Shown: in pieces, positions 50,339-59,704 of the stretch
Layout of the letters: every line of letters starts with the position of its first letter
Position numbering within the stretch: position 1 is the stretch's first letter
NCBI RefSeq assembly: GCF_024189295.1
Contig: NZ_JAIZEN010000002.1
Location: 186,001 to 250,000, forward strand
Length of the DNA: 64,000 bases
Reading direction: 5' to 3'
DNA from: Halobacillus sp. A1
GTDB taxonomy: Bacteria > Bacillota > Bacilli > Bacillales > Halobacillaceae
The notes under the pieces: model-generated
What the model was told of the DNA's origin: nothing
What the model saw: the letters and a program-made list of their open reading frames with translations, nothing else
The model's database searches: none
Translations under genes and position numbers: made by a program

Positions 50339-50386
50339 TAAGAAATCGAGTATAAAACCAATGCGGTTTCATACTCGATTTCTTTT
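50339..50386. terminator. hairpin between sspI and ysdC
   Basis: AAGAAATCGAGTAT and its complement form a 14-bp stem. The T-rich tail is on the plus strand, but the only gene it could serve there (sspI) already has its own terminator. It may act on ysdC transcripts from the other strand. Confidence 0.5.
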
Positions 50387-50452
50387 GATTATTTTATTTG
50401 TTTTATCTCATGCACTGGTCTACTTAGCCTATGAAAGCAAGACTATTGATGA

Positions 50453-51538
50453 TTAGTTAAAAGTGATCTCTTTTACTTTTTTATCATCCAGCCCTTTGAT
50501 GACTTCCACAATCAAATTCACTGCGTTTTCAAAATCATCGCGATGAAGCATAGCGGCATGAGAATGGATGTAACGAGTAGCTACCGTTATAGAAAGAGCT
50601 GGTACACCGTTGTGGCTTAAGTGGATAGCGCCTGAGTCTGTACCGCCTCCAGCTAAAGAATCGAATTGATATGGAATTGAATGGGTGTCTGCCGTATCTA
50701 CGACAAAATCACGCAGTCCTTTATGGGAAACCATAGAAGCGTCGTAAAGGATGATTTGCGGCCCATCACCCATTTTACTTGAAGCGTCGCGATCGGAAAC
50801 CCCAGGCGTGTCGCCAGCAATACCTACATCTACACCAAAAGCGATATCAGGATTGATTAAATTAGCTGAAGTACGAGCACCACGTAAGCCGACTTCCTCT
50901 TGAACAGTCCCTACACCATAAACAATATTCGGATGTTTTTCACCTTTAAGCTTCTTCAACACTTCGATGGCAATAGCGCAGCCAATGCGGTTATCCCATG
51001 CTTTAGCGAGAAGCATCTTTTCATTCTTCATTTGTGTGAATTCGAAGTATGGCACGATTGAGTCTCCAGGAGTTACGCCGAATTCCTTCGCTTCTTCCTT
51101 GCTGGAAGCTCCAATGTCGATAAACATGTCTTTGATATCTACAGCTTTTTTGCGCTGTTCTGCAGGCAGGATATGAGGTGGTTTAGAACCGATAATGCCT
51201 GTCAAATCACCATTGCGCGTCATAATCGTAACACGCTGGGCAAGCATGACCTGGCTCCACCAGCCGCCTACCGGTTGAAAATATATATAGCCGTTATCGT
51301 CAATTCGAGTCACCATAAAGCCGACCTCATCAAGGTGACCGGCCACCATAACTCTCGGGCCTTTTTTGTTCCCGGTTTTTTTAGCAACTAAGCTTCCGAG
51401 GTTATCCGTATACACTTCATCCGCAAATGGAGAGATATAACGGCTCATCACTTCTCTTGCTTCTCTTTCATTACCTGGAATACCTTTAGCATCCGTAAGA
51501 TCCTTTAACATCTGTAAAGTTTCATCTTTTTTAGCCAT
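50453..51538 (-). CDS. ysdC: M42 family aminopeptidase/endoglucanase-like protein (YsdC)
   Basis: A 361-residue dinuclear-metal peptidase of the M42 group. Metal ligands and catalytic residues appear in [10 protein letters not shown] near residue 67, WDNRIGCA near 180, EEVGLRGA near 214, [11 protein letters not shown] near 236 and HSHAAMLH near 328. Likely cytosolic aminopeptidase; cellulase labels for this family are not well supported. Confidence 0.93.
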   Translation of the reverse strand: MAKKDETLQMLKDLTDAKGIPGNEREAREVMSRYISPFADEVYTDNLGSLVAKKTGNKKGPRVMVAGHLDEVGFMVTRIDDNGYIYFQPVGGWWSQVMLAQRVTIMTRNGDLTGIIGSKPPHILPAEQRKKAVDIKDMFIDIGASSKEEAKEFGVTPGDSIVPYFEFTQMKNEKMLLAKAWDNRIGCAIAIEVLKKLKGEKHPNIVYGVGTVQEEVGLRGARTSANLINPDIAFGVDVGIAGDTPGVSDRDASSKMGDGPQIILYDASMVSHKGLRDFVVDTADTHSIPYQFDSLAGGGTDSGAIHLSHNGVPALSITVATRYIHSHAAMLHRDDFENAVNLIVEVIKGLDDKKVKEITFN

Positions 51539-51613
51539 ATGTAATTGCCTCCTTATTTTCTCTACTTATCATTATATAGTTTTATCGATCAATTAACAAA
51601 AATTCGCCTTCTT

Positions 51614-52096
51614 TTAATACCCTTCATCCTGCCGTTGAAAATTAACTTCATTTTTCTTTTGATAAGCTGTCTGCAAATCTTTTTCACTGAACCCTAAAGT
51701 ATTTCCAAGCTCTAGATAGGATTGAAACAGGTGTTGATAGGATGCTTCACTTTTTTCCTGTTTAAAATGCTCAATAGAAGTAAATATATCTAAGAAAGCA
51801 TCTGTTTCTCGTTTTTTCAGAGACAGAGAAGCTTCTTTGTAGTAAAATTGCAAATCCAACCCTAACGATAATATAAAATGGAGTCCATCCACATACTCCT
51901 CTAAGATTACTGACTTCTCACTTGAAGGTTTGGCGCTCCAAAATTTAAAGCACCTTGTTTCATTGGCAAGTTCCCCTACTTCAACAAGCAAAGCCAGGAT
52001 CTTATCATCGATCACTGACACTTCCTTCATTTTCTGAGTCTCCATGATGTGAGCATCTAATTCGCTCTGTTTTTCGTAAAATGACTGCCAGTCCAT
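51614..52096 (-). CDS. dimeric dUTPase (dUTPase_2 family)
   Basis: A 160-residue all-alpha NTP pyrophosphatase related to MazG. The metal-binding motif EVGELANETRCFKFW near residue 38 and EEYVDGLHFILSLG near 66 are diagnostic. It hydrolyses dUTP to dUMP and keeps uracil out of DNA. Monocistronic between ysdC and ysdB. B. subtilis carries such genes on prophages, but no phage gene is near this one. Confidence 0.9.
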   Translation of the reverse strand: MDWQSFYEKQSELDAHIMETQKMKEVSVIDDKILALLVEVGELANETRCFKFWSAKPSSEKSVILEEYVDGLHFILSLGLDLQFYYKEASLSLKKRETDAFLDIFTSIEHFKQEKSEASYQHLFQSYLELGNTLGFSEKDLQTAYQKKNEVNFQRQDEGY

Positions 52097-52143
52097 AAAT
52101 ATAACTCTCCTCTTCTATCATCTATATTAAATGTATCATTTTT

Positions 52144-52170
52144 TGAAACAAAATAGCACGCTGAAACGTA
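52144..52170 (+). promoter_or_regulatory. sigma-W promoter of ysdB
   Basis: TGAAAC (52144-52149), 17-base spacer, CGTA (52167-52170). This matches the sigma-W consensus, and ysdB is a sigma-W regulon member in B. subtilis. Confidence 0.85.
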
Positions 52171-52206
52171 TACAAATTACAATGGATAAACAGGGAGACG
52201 ATCGCG

Positions 52207-52620
52207 ATGGTGATTATCATATTATTACGTATCCTTCTGCTGATAGCTTTTGCTTTTCTTATATACACGGCTTACAAGTTTATTATTGATCCAAAAAGAA
52301 AATTGGATGCCGCTCAAGAACGAAAAGAATTTTATTTTTATGACGACCCGGAAAATACGAAGAAGAATTTTCTGATTACGTATCGAGGAATGTTATTTGA
52401 AGGGGAGAAATATTTAGGAGCAACAGAAGATTCCTTTGAAGTATTAACAATAAATGTGTCCGCCCAGCGCCCGGAGCTGCTTAAAGGTTTGGAAAGAAAC
52501 GACATTTATTTTCTTGAAGAGGAAATACTGATGCGTTATCCGTTTTCAAAAATCGAATGGAAATACCCACTTAACCGATTAAATGTCCTTCCTATTAAAG
52601 ATGGGGACGAACATGAATGA
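52207..52620 (+). CDS. ysdB: sigma-W pathway protein YsdB
   Basis: A 137-residue protein with one N-terminal membrane helix (about residues 2-25), then a soluble acidic domain with FYFYDDPENTKKNF and ALEVLTINV-like text matching YsdB. GGGAG nine bases before the ATG. In B. subtilis YsdB modulates the sigma-W envelope stress response; its own sigma-W promoter here would give feedback. Confidence 0.88.
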   Translation: MVIIILLRILLLIAFAFLIYTAYKFIIDPKRKLDAAQERKEFYFYDDPENTKKNFLITYRGMLFEGEKYLGATEDSFEVLTINVSAQRPELLKGLERNDIYFLEEEILMRYPFSKIEWKYPLNRLNVLPIKDGDEHE

Positions 52621-52621
52621 A

Positions 52622-52640
52622 GGCCGCATTATGTGCGGCC
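52622..52640. terminator. hairpin shared by ysdB and the TVP38 gene
   Basis: GGCCGCAT/ATGTGCGGCC hairpin in the few bases between the convergent stops at 52620 and 52629. Confidence 0.7.
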
Positions 52641-53210
52641 TTCATTCATGTGAAAAAACTCATGCCAAACGAAAACCTCATATTTTCTTCGAAGCAAATA
52701 ACAAATTCCCAGCAACAAACTGACAAGTCCTATAATCACCGGAAATGAAAATAACGTAATCCACTGACCCATCGACGTATAAACGAAGGCCAATGGAAAA
52801 TTGGCTACCAGGGAGGATTTTGCGTATTCTTTAAAGTCTGCACTGATTTCAATCAAACAATAGGATAACAAATGAAAATGGATAAAAGGAATAAGCCTCA
52901 GTACGGCTACTTGTTTGACTGTCAGTTTCACGCGTCTTCGACTCCAGCGGCTGTACATTTGCTGCAGCTTTTTGAAACCTGAAGGAACAAAACGAATCAT
53001 TCGATAAAAAAGAAAACTGGATAATAGCGTGCCGATGACAGAATAAGCCGTCCCTGCCACCGGCCCGAACAGCACTCCTCCTATAATGCAGATAACCATG
53101 ACAGGAAGAAAAAAGAACGGCCGCAGCAGATGAATCAAAATAAATAAAAGTGGAGCCCATATGCCTTGATGTTCAATCCATGATAGCAGTGCAGATGATG
53201 CTTCACTCAT
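52629..53210 (-). CDS. TVP38/TMEM64 (VTT domain) membrane protein
   Basis: A 193-residue membrane protein of the VTT group. GGVLFGPVAGTAYSVIGTLLS near residue 45 is the conserved reentrant-loop motif; four to five membrane segments are present. Related DedA-type proteins act in membrane-lipid flipping, but the substrate of this one is unknown. Confidence 0.87.
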   Translation of the reverse strand: MSEASSALLSWIEHQGIWAPLLFILIHLLRPFFFLPVMVICIIGGVLFGPVAGTAYSVIGTLLSSFLFYRMIRFVPSGFKKLQQMYSRWSRRRVKLTVKQVAVLRLIPFIHFHLLSYCLIEISADFKEYAKSSLVANFPLAFVYTSMGQWITLFSFPVIIGLVSLLLGICYLLRRKYEVFVWHEFFHMNEGRT

Positions 53211-53235
53211 GCTTCTCGCACCTCCTGCCTACATC

Positions 53236-53514
53236 CTATGTAAATACACTTGAAAATAGAACAGACAAGATGACGAGCTGGATAGCAGCAAGTGCAGGCC
53301 ATCCGTACTTGAACAAAGAGTGTTTGGTTTTATGGCGGTACATCTGCATACCAATCGCCCCGCCTAAAGCTCCACCAATCAAAGCCAGTACCCATAAGTT
53401 CTTTTCGCTGATTCTTCGCTTCCTTTTCTTCGCCTGGCGTTTATCATACCCCATGACAAAAAACAACAAAATGTTAATGAGAAGAAAATAGACCATCAAT
53501 TTGATAACCTCCAT
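53236..53514 (-). CDS. ysdA: DUF1294 membrane protein YsdA
   Basis: A 92-residue protein with two or three membrane helices flanking the GYDKRQAKKRKRRISEKNLW motif and the GGALGGAIGMQMYRHKT motif of DUF1294. Downstream of rplT, as in B. subtilis. Unknown function. Confidence 0.88.
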   Translation of the reverse strand: MEVIKLMVYFLLINILLFFVMGYDKRQAKKRKRRISEKNLWVLALIGGALGGAIGMQMYRHKTKHSLFKYGWPALAAIQLVILSVLFSSVFT

Positions 53515-53526
53515 TGTGTCTCCATA

Positions 53527-53561
53527 TAAAAAAAAGCCATTTCCTACCGATCGGAAATGGC
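53527..53561 (-). terminator. terminator of infC-rpmI-rplT
   Basis: GCCATTTCC/GGAAATGGC hairpin followed by eight T residues on the minus strand, immediately after rplT. Confidence 0.9.
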
Positions 53562-53572
53562 TTTTTCACTTA

Positions 53573-53929
53573 TTATTTTAGAGCAGATTTCGCTTGATCT
53601 GCTAGACTTGCAAAACCTTTAGCGTCATTGACAGCTAGGTCAGCAAGCATTTTGCGGTTCACTTCGATACCGGCAAGCTTAAGACCGTGCATAAGACGGC
53701 TGTATGAAATATCATTCAAACGAGCTGCAGCATTAATACGTGCAATCCAAAGCTTACGGAATTCACGTTTTTTCTGACGACGGTCACGGTAAGCGTACTG
53801 ACCTGACTTCATCACCTGCTGTTTTGCTGTTTTAAATAGAGCGTGCTTTGAACCATAATAACCTTTTGCTAGTTTAAGGACACGATTACGACGTTTGCGT
53901 GTCACTGTTCCACCTTTTACTCGTGGCAT
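53573..53929 (-). CDS. rplT: 50S ribosomal protein L20
   Basis: 118 residues beginning [23 protein letters not shown], with [13 protein letters not shown] near residue 60. Assembly protein of the 50S subunit and autorepressor of the infC operon through its mRNA leader in Bacillota. Confidence 0.98.
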   Translation of the reverse strand: MPRVKGGTVTRKRRNRVLKLAKGYYGSKHALFKTAKQQVMKSGQYAYRDRRQKKREFRKLWIARINAAARLNDISYSRLMHGLKLAGIEVNRKMLADLAVNDAKGFASLADQAKSALK

Positions 53930-53963
53930 TGGAATTCCCTCCTATATGAATCGTTATTCTACT

Positions 53964-54161
53964 TTATTTTTTGGGAAGCATGTGCTTAATACGACGGAAG
54001 TCTCCGGCAGATACCAAGGTAGCTTTACGCAATTTGCGCTTTTGTTTTGTAGATTTATTAGCGAACAAGTGGCTAGTGAAAGCGTGTGAGCGTTTCACAT
54101 TTCCGCTACCTGTTTTCTTAAAACGTTTTTGAGAACCTTTGTGGGTTTTCATTTTAGGCAT
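53964..54161 (-). CDS. rpmI: 50S ribosomal protein L35
   Basis: 65 residues, beginning [20 protein letters not shown] and ending HMLPKK, the usual L35. Middle gene of infC-rpmI-rplT. Confidence 0.98.
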   Translation of the reverse strand: MPKMKTHKGSQKRFKKTGSGNVKRSHAFTSHLFANKSTKQKRKLRKATLVSAGDFRRIKHMLPKK

Positions 54162-54189
54162 TACAATTTCCTCCTTCAGCTAATTTCGC

Positions 54190-54708
54190 TTACTTCTCAG
54201 TAACAGGAGCAAGCATCATGAACATGTTACGACCTTCCATTTTAGGTCTGGTCTCAATTGTAGCAACATCTTTACACTCTTCGGCCAGGCGGTCCAGAAC
54301 TTTTTGTCCTAGTTCTTTGTGAGTAATCGCACGTCCACGGAAGCGGACAGATGCTTTCACTTTATCGCCTTTTGATAGAAACTTGCGGGCATTACGCAGC
54401 TTCGTATTGAAATCATGCTCTTCAATACCTGGGCTCAAGCGTACTTCCTTGATCTTAATCGTTGTTTGATTCTTACGAGCTTCTTTTTCTTTCTTCTGCT
54501 GCTCGTAACGATATTTACCGTAATCCATGATTCGGCAGACCGGAGGTTTCGCATTAGGCGCAACCATTACAAGATCAAGATTTGCATTTGCTGCAATATC
54601 TAGTGCTTCATTTTTAGATTTAACACCTAGCTGTTCACCGTTTACATCAATGAGGCGTACTTCACGTGCACGAATTTTTTCATTAATGTTATTGTTATCC
54701 TTGCTAAT
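54190..54708 (-). CDS. infC: translation initiation factor IF-3 (ATT start)
   Basis: Binds the 30S subunit and checks start-codon selection. I start the gene at ATT (54708), with AGGTGG six bases upstream, giving 172 residues that begin [18 protein letters not shown]. This full N-terminal domain is required by the family, whereas the first ATG (54567) would delete 47 residues. The non-AUG start is the classic autoregulated infC feature: IF-3 discriminates against its own start codon. Core motifs [16 protein letters not shown] and RPKMEGRNM are present. Confidence 0.95.
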   Translation of the reverse strand: MSKDNNNINEKIRAREVRLIDVNGEQLGVKSKNEALDIAANANLDLVMVAPNAKPPVCRIMDYGKYRYEQQKKEKEARKNQTTIKIKEVRLSPGIEEHDFNTKLRNARKFLSKGDKVKASVRFRGRAITHKELGQKVLDRLAEECKDVATIETRPKMEGRNMFMMLAPVTEK

Positions 54709-54920
54709 AACTAGCCACCTCCAACATATTTTAGAAACTTTATATAAGATCTGTCATCGACAAGTGGATTTCACTCCATAAAAAAAGTGCCGGTACATAA
54801 ATGCACCCACACGTCTCCTAAAAGTTAAAAGGAAAATTAACCTGCCAACTGCTCATTAGCGTCGATCAGGTGAGAAGCGGGTGCTTCTTCTTGTCTCTAG
54901 ATCCGTTCATTCAGTTACCT
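54709..54920 (-). promoter_or_regulatory. L20-type leader of infC-rpmI-rplT
   Basis: About 210 bases of structured untranslated leader between the promoter and infC. A CACCCGC stretch early on (near 54875) can pair with GTGGGTG before a GTGC/GGCAC hairpin that runs into seven T residues (54781-54810). Position and layout match the Bacillota L20 leader, in which L20 promotes termination. I did not verify the pseudoknot. Confidence 0.7.
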
Positions 54921-54925
54921 AAATT

Positions 54926-54954
54926 ATAATATCATGCTTACTAGTTTGTGTCAA
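54926..54954 (-). promoter_or_regulatory. sigma-A promoter of infC operon
   Basis: TTGACA (54949-54954), 17-base spacer, TATTAT (54926-54931) on the minus strand. Confidence 0.85.
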
Positions 54955-55091
54955 TCATCACTAAGATGTCTTTTTGCTACCTTTTAGATGATATATGACC
55001 TTAACACAAAAATCAATAGGTTTTCGAAAGAAAGTAGCTGGCCCAAAGCTTCGATATATTTTGGAAGTTTCCGTTTCTATGAATGAAGGTC

Positions 55092-55172
55092 GAAGGTCCG
55101 GGAAATCACTCGCTTTCCATAGGCGTACGGTGAGCTTCATCAGACTAACGCCCTGCCGGAACTCACCATACT
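55092..55172. repeat. intergenic repeat, diverged copy
   Basis: Contains CTCGCTTTCC and GGTGAGCTTC modules shared with the element at 7468-7581, and a GGTGAG/CTCACC pair (55129-55134, 55162-55167). It lies between infC and thrS in a 580-bp stretch with no gene. Confidence 0.55.
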
Positions 55173-55285
55173 GTCTATATTCCCATCTCTTACCCGTATA
55201 TTAGTCTAGACCCTTAAACCAGTTCACAAATCTTATGGGTCGATTAATCTGTGACAAAGGGTTCGTTCTTTCCATTTGGATTTGA

Positions 55286-55406
55286 GGTGGTGGGAAACGA
55301 CGAGACTCCCGCGGGAAAATGGGCTAAACGAGACCCCACAGGGCAAAGCCCGAGGAAGCTTGCCAGCCAGGTCCCCCGCAGGAAAGCGAGTTGTTTCCCG
55401 GCCACC
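55286..55406. repeat. palindromic intergenic repeat, copy B
   Basis: A 121-bp imperfect palindrome whose ends (GGTGGTGGGAAAC and GTTTCCCGGCCACC) pair with each other. Internal GACGAGACTCCCGCGGG and CCCGAGGAAGCTTGCC modules are present. It looks like a short non-autonomous element or RNA-forming repeat of Bacillaceae; no ORF inside. Confidence 0.75.
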
Positions 55407-55535
55407 CTATTTTCCATTTTGATAACGAAGCCCATAATATTGGAATAGAATCTTTATCATTGAATCCTCTGTTCTATAAGACCCTTGCTTTAATTATCAC
55501 TTCGTATTTTTCTCATTTTAATAATACCTTCAGGC

Positions 55536-57482
55536 TTACTTATTCAAGAGCTTTTGGTCAATTTCGTTACGAATTTCCTGAATAAACGTCTCAACTGACT
55601 TTGTCTCCGAATTCTGCTCACTATAACGCCTTACATTTACAGCATCTGCTTCAATTTCTTTGTCACCCACAACCAGGGCAAATGGAACTTTTTGGGTTTG
55701 AGTTTCACGGATTTTGTACCCGATTTTTTCATTACGTTCATCCACTTCCACTCTCACTCCAGCTTCACGAAGCTGATCTTTCAATTTTTTCGCATAATCC
55801 AGGTGAACATCTGCAGAGACAGGAATGATCTTAGCCTGCACAGGTGCTAACCAAGTAGGAAAAGCGCCTTTGTACTCTTCAATAAGAAAAGCGACAAATC
55901 GTTCCATAGTAGAGACAACGCCCCGGTGGATTACGACAGGACGATGGTCTTTTCCATCCTCGCCTACATAAGTCAAGTCGAAGCGCTCCGGCAAGTGGAA
56001 ATCAAGCTGAACAGTCGATAATGTTTCATCTTTCCCGAGGGCTGTCTTAACTTGAACATCCAATTTAGGTCCGTAGAATGCCGCTTCTCCTTCAGCCTCT
56101 ACGTAATCAAGTTCCATATCTTCCATTGTTTCTTTAAGCATAGCCTGAGCTTTATCCCACATTTCGTCATTATCGACGTATTTCTCAGTGTCTGCAGGAT
56201 CACGGTAGGACAAACGGAAATAATAATCGTTAATGCCAAAATCACGATAAACCTCTTGTACAAGACGAACTACTCGTTTAAACTCATCCTTCAACTGGTC
56301 TGGACGGGCGAAAATGTGGGCATCGTTCAACGTCATGGCACGCACGCGCTGCAAACCAGCTAGCGCTCCTGACATTTCATGGCGGTGCATCGTTCCGAGC
56401 TCAGCGATTCTTACTGGCAAATTACGATAGCTGTAAAATTCATTTTTATAGACCATCATGTGGTGAGGGCAATTCATAGGACGTAGTACGAGATCTTCAT
56501 TATCCATTTCAAGTGTCGGGAACATATCGTCCTTATAATGGTCCCAGTGGCCACTAGTCTTATAAAGGTCTACACTCCCTAATACTGGAGTATACACATG
56601 ATCATATCCTAAGCGCTCCTCTGTATCTACAATATAACGTTCGATGTTGCGACGGATGGTCGCTCCTTTAGGCAGCCAGAGAGGCAGTCCTTGGCCGACT
56701 TTTTGATTGACTGTAAATAATCCTAACTCTTTGCCAAGTTTACGGTGGTCTCGTTCTTTAGCTTCTTCAAGTAGACGAAGATGTTCGTCCAAATGTGCCT
56801 GCTTTTCAAAGGCAGTTCCGTAAATACGCTGCAGCATTTTGTTATTACTGTCACCTCGCCAATAGGCACCTGAGATATTCAGTAGCTTAAATATCTTGAT
56901 CTTGCTAGTCTGTGGTACGTGTACCCCACGACATAGATCGAAGAATTCTCCCTGCTTATAAATTGTCAAAGTTTCGCCTTCAGGAATATCCTCGATAAGC
57001 TCGAGTTTCAAATCATCCCCAAGCTCTTTGAATTTTTCAATGGCTTCTTCTCTAGAAAGTTCAATTCGTTCAATTTCTAAATTCTCATCAACAATCCGCT
57101 GCATTTCCTTTTCGATTTTCGGCAGATCCTCAGGTGTCAACGATACGTCCAGGTCGATATCATAGTAAAAGCCATTTTCTATAACAGGCCCGACACCAAG
57201 CTTGACCTCACCATATAAACGTTTGATGGCTTGTGCCATTAAATGAGCCGATGAGTGGCGCAGCACTTCTAAACCTTCAGGATTCTTATACGTCAGGATT
57301 TCAATAGACCCATCCTGTTCAATCGGACGTCTTAAGTCATAAGGTTCACCGTCTAATTTTACAGCTAACGCTTGTTTCTTCAAACCCGGAGAAATAGAAT
57401 GAGCGATCTCCTCACCAGTAGTGCCTACGGAAAACTCTTTCTTATTTCCGTCAGGGAATTGTATATTCATTACTTCAGACAT
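55536..57482 (-). CDS. thrS: threonyl-tRNA synthetase
   Basis: A 648-residue class II synthetase. TGS domain (residues 1-65), editing domain with [16 protein letters not shown] near 75 and the Zn-site region, class II core with motif 2 ([21 protein letters not shown] near 365) and motif 3 ([17 protein letters not shown] near 515), and a C-terminal anticodon-binding domain. AGGAG eight bases before the ATG at 57482. Controlled by a T-box. Confidence 0.97.
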   Translation of the reverse strand: MSEVMNIQFPDGNKKEFSVGTTGEEIAHSISPGLKKQALAVKLDGEPYDLRRPIEQDGSIEILTYKNPEGLEVLRHSSAHLMAQAIKRLYGEVKLGVGPVIENGFYYDIDLDVSLTPEDLPKIEKEMQRIVDENLEIERIELSREEAIEKFKELGDDLKLELIEDIPEGETLTIYKQGEFFDLCRGVHVPQTSKIKIFKLLNISGAYWRGDSNNKMLQRIYGTAFEKQAHLDEHLRLLEEAKERDHRKLGKELGLFTVNQKVGQGLPLWLPKGATIRRNIERYIVDTEERLGYDHVYTPVLGSVDLYKTSGHWDHYKDDMFPTLEMDNEDLVLRPMNCPHHMMVYKNEFYSYRNLPVRIAELGTMHRHEMSGALAGLQRVRAMTLNDAHIFARPDQLKDEFKRVVRLVQEVYRDFGINDYYFRLSYRDPADTEKYVDNDEMWDKAQAMLKETMEDMELDYVEAEGEAAFYGPKLDVQVKTALGKDETLSTVQLDFHLPERFDLTYVGEDGKDHRPVVIHRGVVSTMERFVAFLIEEYKGAFPTWLAPVQAKIIPVSADVHLDYAKKLKDQLREAGVRVEVDERNEKIGYKIRETQTQKVPFALVVGDKEIEADAVNVRRYSEQNSETKSVETFIQEIRNEIDQKLLNK

Positions 57483-57514
57483 TTGTTCCACTCCTTAATA
57501 TAGTAAAATAAATT

Positions 57515-57780
57515 AAAAAACGCTCGTCCCATAGCTGATATCAGCTATGGGACGAGCGTTGAGACTCGCGGTTCCACCCATAATTCCCGCAATCGAATTG
57601 CGGCTTCGTTCATCTTTAACGCAGATTTGACGCTGTTCATTACTAGTTCACGTTCACGAACAGAGCTCCGAGGTGGTAAACATTCAAGCCGTCCAGAAGG
57701 AGTTTTCAGCCGATGACTCCTCTCTCTTATCAAGCGTCACTTCATGTTCTTGTCCTCATCCAAGCTTTACTATTGAATAT
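57515..57780 (-). promoter_or_regulatory. T-box leader of thrS
   Basis: Contains the T-box GGGTGGAACCGCG (57567-57579 on the plus-strand numbering), then a perfect 21-bp palindrome (57519-57560) followed by a T run as terminator. The upstream region fits Stem I; ACC in GTTTACCACCTC is a candidate specifier for threonine, not proven. Confidence 0.93.
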
Positions 57781-57786
57781 GTAGGT

Positions 57787-57815
57787 ATTATAGCGGCATT
57801 CAATAAAGAAATCAA
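57787..57815 (-). promoter_or_regulatory. sigma-A promoter of thrS
   Basis: TTGATT (57810-57815), 17-base spacer, TATAAT (57787-57792). The -35 overlaps the ytxC stop codon. Confidence 0.8.
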
Positions 57816-58639
57816 GCTTTATGAAAAGGAAAAAACGACAAAGGCTTCCAGACTGCTTTCTCTTCAAAGATATTCATCAACAATTCTAGTTTGGCTTCTC
57901 CCTGTTTATCTGAATAAATCATCAACTCATCTGGTGAATAGATGAGAGCAGGCAGTATCCCTAACTCTGATGGTAACGTCTGAATCATCGTATCTGGATT
58001 TGATTGTAAAAAACTAAGAAGTTCAGCTCGTCCTACTTTATTGCCCTCAGGGAAATAATATTCCAATTGACCCTCACAGGTTACATGCAATAGAGTCACC
58101 GCACTTTTTTTATTTTTCACTTGCCGTCTCCAGGAATCAACCATCATCTGATGAGCTTCCTCCAGTTTATATTCATCTAAGAGTTTTCCGGTAAACTCTA
58201 AAAGATCTTGATAAACATATTCCAGGCAAGAAGCGGACAGATCATCAAAATCGCTAAATTCAAAATCCATGACTTTCCGCTTTACAAAAAGCTCGGCTTT
58301 TAAATCTACACGGGGAAGCGAGACACCGTCTGGCGGTTCTTCCATCAACTTTGAGGAAAGCTTGATGACTTGTTCTATTTCTCTAGGATCATCGTAATAA
58401 AAACGATGCCTGAGAACCCCTTCCATCCAAGCCTGCAGTTTTCGCTGGCGTATGATAGTATATACCGCCTGACTAATATCAGGAAAGGAATAGTCTTCAG
58501 TGATAGTGACGCTCCACTTGTTTCCTTTATCTTTTATTTCCCCGTTCAACTCGATTCTGGAATTGGAGCAGTTGTCAAAAAGATATTGATAAAATATTAA
58601 TGCTTCTTTTCGATTGGAGAATTGCACACAAACCAACAT
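57812..58639 (-). CDS. ytxC: putative sporulation protein YtxC
   Basis: A 275-residue YtxC-family protein, soluble. VQFSNRKEALIFYQYLF at the N terminus and DFDDLSASCLEYVYQDLLEFTGKLLDEYKL near residue 140 are family-like. GAGGAGG five bases before the ATG at 58639. Between dnaI and thrS as in B. subtilis. Role in sporulation is presumed from family naming. Confidence 0.85.
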   Translation of the reverse strand: MLVCVQFSNRKEALIFYQYLFDNCSNSRIELNGEIKDKGNKWSVTITEDYSFPDISQAVYTIIRQRKLQAWMEGVLRHRFYYDDPREIEQVIKLSSKLMEEPPDGVSLPRVDLKAELFVKRKVMDFEFSDFDDLSASCLEYVYQDLLEFTGKLLDEYKLEEAHQMMVDSWRRQVKNKKSAVTLLHVTCEGQLEYYFPEGNKVGRAELLSFLQSNPDTMIQTLPSELGILPALIYSPDELMIYSDKQGEAKLELLMNIFEEKAVWKPLSFFPFHKA

Positions 58640-58756
58640 CACTTCCTCCTCACCACAACATATCAAGCTTTATTTAATCACCACCTTACATGGTCTTAAA
58701 GCATCTTGTAGTTTATATATATGTGAAGTGATAAAAAATCATGCTAAAAGCTCGCC

Positions 58757-59689
58757 CTATCCCCTTCGGTTTCTTCCGCCCATAGAAATGACAGTGCTGA
58801 GTTGGCGTATTCTTTCAGTAATCCGCTGAGCTTTTACTTGTTCGACATCGCCTCTATTGCTTGTCATCAACACTTTTTCAAGCTCACCTAAATTGTAATT
58901 TGATGTGAAAAACACAGGAAGCCTCTCCATCATTCTATACTGTAAAATAGACCCGAGCACTTCATCTCTGAACCAGGCGGATTGAGATTCCGCTCCAATA
59001 TCATCGAGCATAAGTACTGGTGTTTTTTTGAAAGCCTCTATCTTACTGTTCATGGAATCATCTTTGATGGAAGCCTTCATTTCTCTTACAAATTCAGGCA
59101 TATAGATCAACATGGAAGAAATGTTCTTTTTACTCAATTCATTAGCTAAAACACCTAGAAAATATGTTTTCCCAACGCCGAATGGTCCATGGTAATAAAG
59201 ACCCTTACTCGGCAGTTCATCGGTGATACCTTCTAAATACCGGACCGTCTTCTCGACTGCTTCTCCTCGATCTGGGTCTTGAAAATCTAACCGATCAATA
59301 GTGGCTTCCAGTATTTCACGAGGTATATGAAGACTATTGATCATAGATTCTTGCTTTCTGCTCTCTTCATGCTGTATTTGTCTAGGGCATTTATGATATG
59401 CCATTTTTAATTCGGAACCTTCAACAAAAGCTTCGGGAGCATAACCTTTTAATATGTTAATACACCCATCCCTTGAAGGACATTTTTCGCATTTTTTAGA
59501 CTGGGATTGATATTCATAAAATTTCATAAGCTGTTTTTCTACAGCTTCCCTCGTTAGCGAAGGGTGGTCCGAAATTAAGGACTGAATATTTTCATCTTGT
59601 AAAACTTCACGTTTCATTTGAGCGAAACGCTGTTGAAAATTTTTATTATCTTTCATCCAGCGCTGCAATGATTTCTGTATGGGTTCCAT
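58757..59689 (-). CDS. dnaI: primosomal protein DnaI, helicase loader
   Basis: Loads the replicative helicase DnaC at origin and restart sites. The 310-residue protein begins MEPIQKSLQRW. An N-terminal zinc-binding region has CEKCPSRDGC near residue 70. The AAA+ domain has Walker A GPFGVGKTY near 170 and Walker B PVLMLDDIGAES near 228. GGTGG eight bases before the ATG at 59689; a GTG four codons upstream overlaps this. Confidence 0.95.
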   Translation of the reverse strand: MEPIQKSLQRWMKDNKNFQQRFAQMKREVLQDENIQSLISDHPSLTREAVEKQLMKFYEYQSQSKKCEKCPSRDGCINILKGYAPEAFVEGSELKMAYHKCPRQIQHEESRKQESMINSLHIPREILEATIDRLDFQDPDRGEAVEKTVRYLEGITDELPSKGLYYHGPFGVGKTYFLGVLANELSKKNISSMLIYMPEFVREMKASIKDDSMNSKIEAFKKTPVLMLDDIGAESQSAWFRDEVLGSILQYRMMERLPVFFTSNYNLGELEKVLMTSNRGDVEQVKAQRITERIRQLSTVISMGGRNRRG

Positions 59690-59704
59690 CTCGGTCACCA
59701 CCCT

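Noticed and set aside
51614-52096. dUTPase gene as evidence of a prophage
   Set aside because: No phage structural, integrase or lysis gene lies nearby and the flanking order is chromosomal.
55251-55448. 65-residue plus-strand and 63-residue minus-strand open frames in the thrS-infC gap
   Set aside because: Both lie across the palindromic repeat and arise from it.
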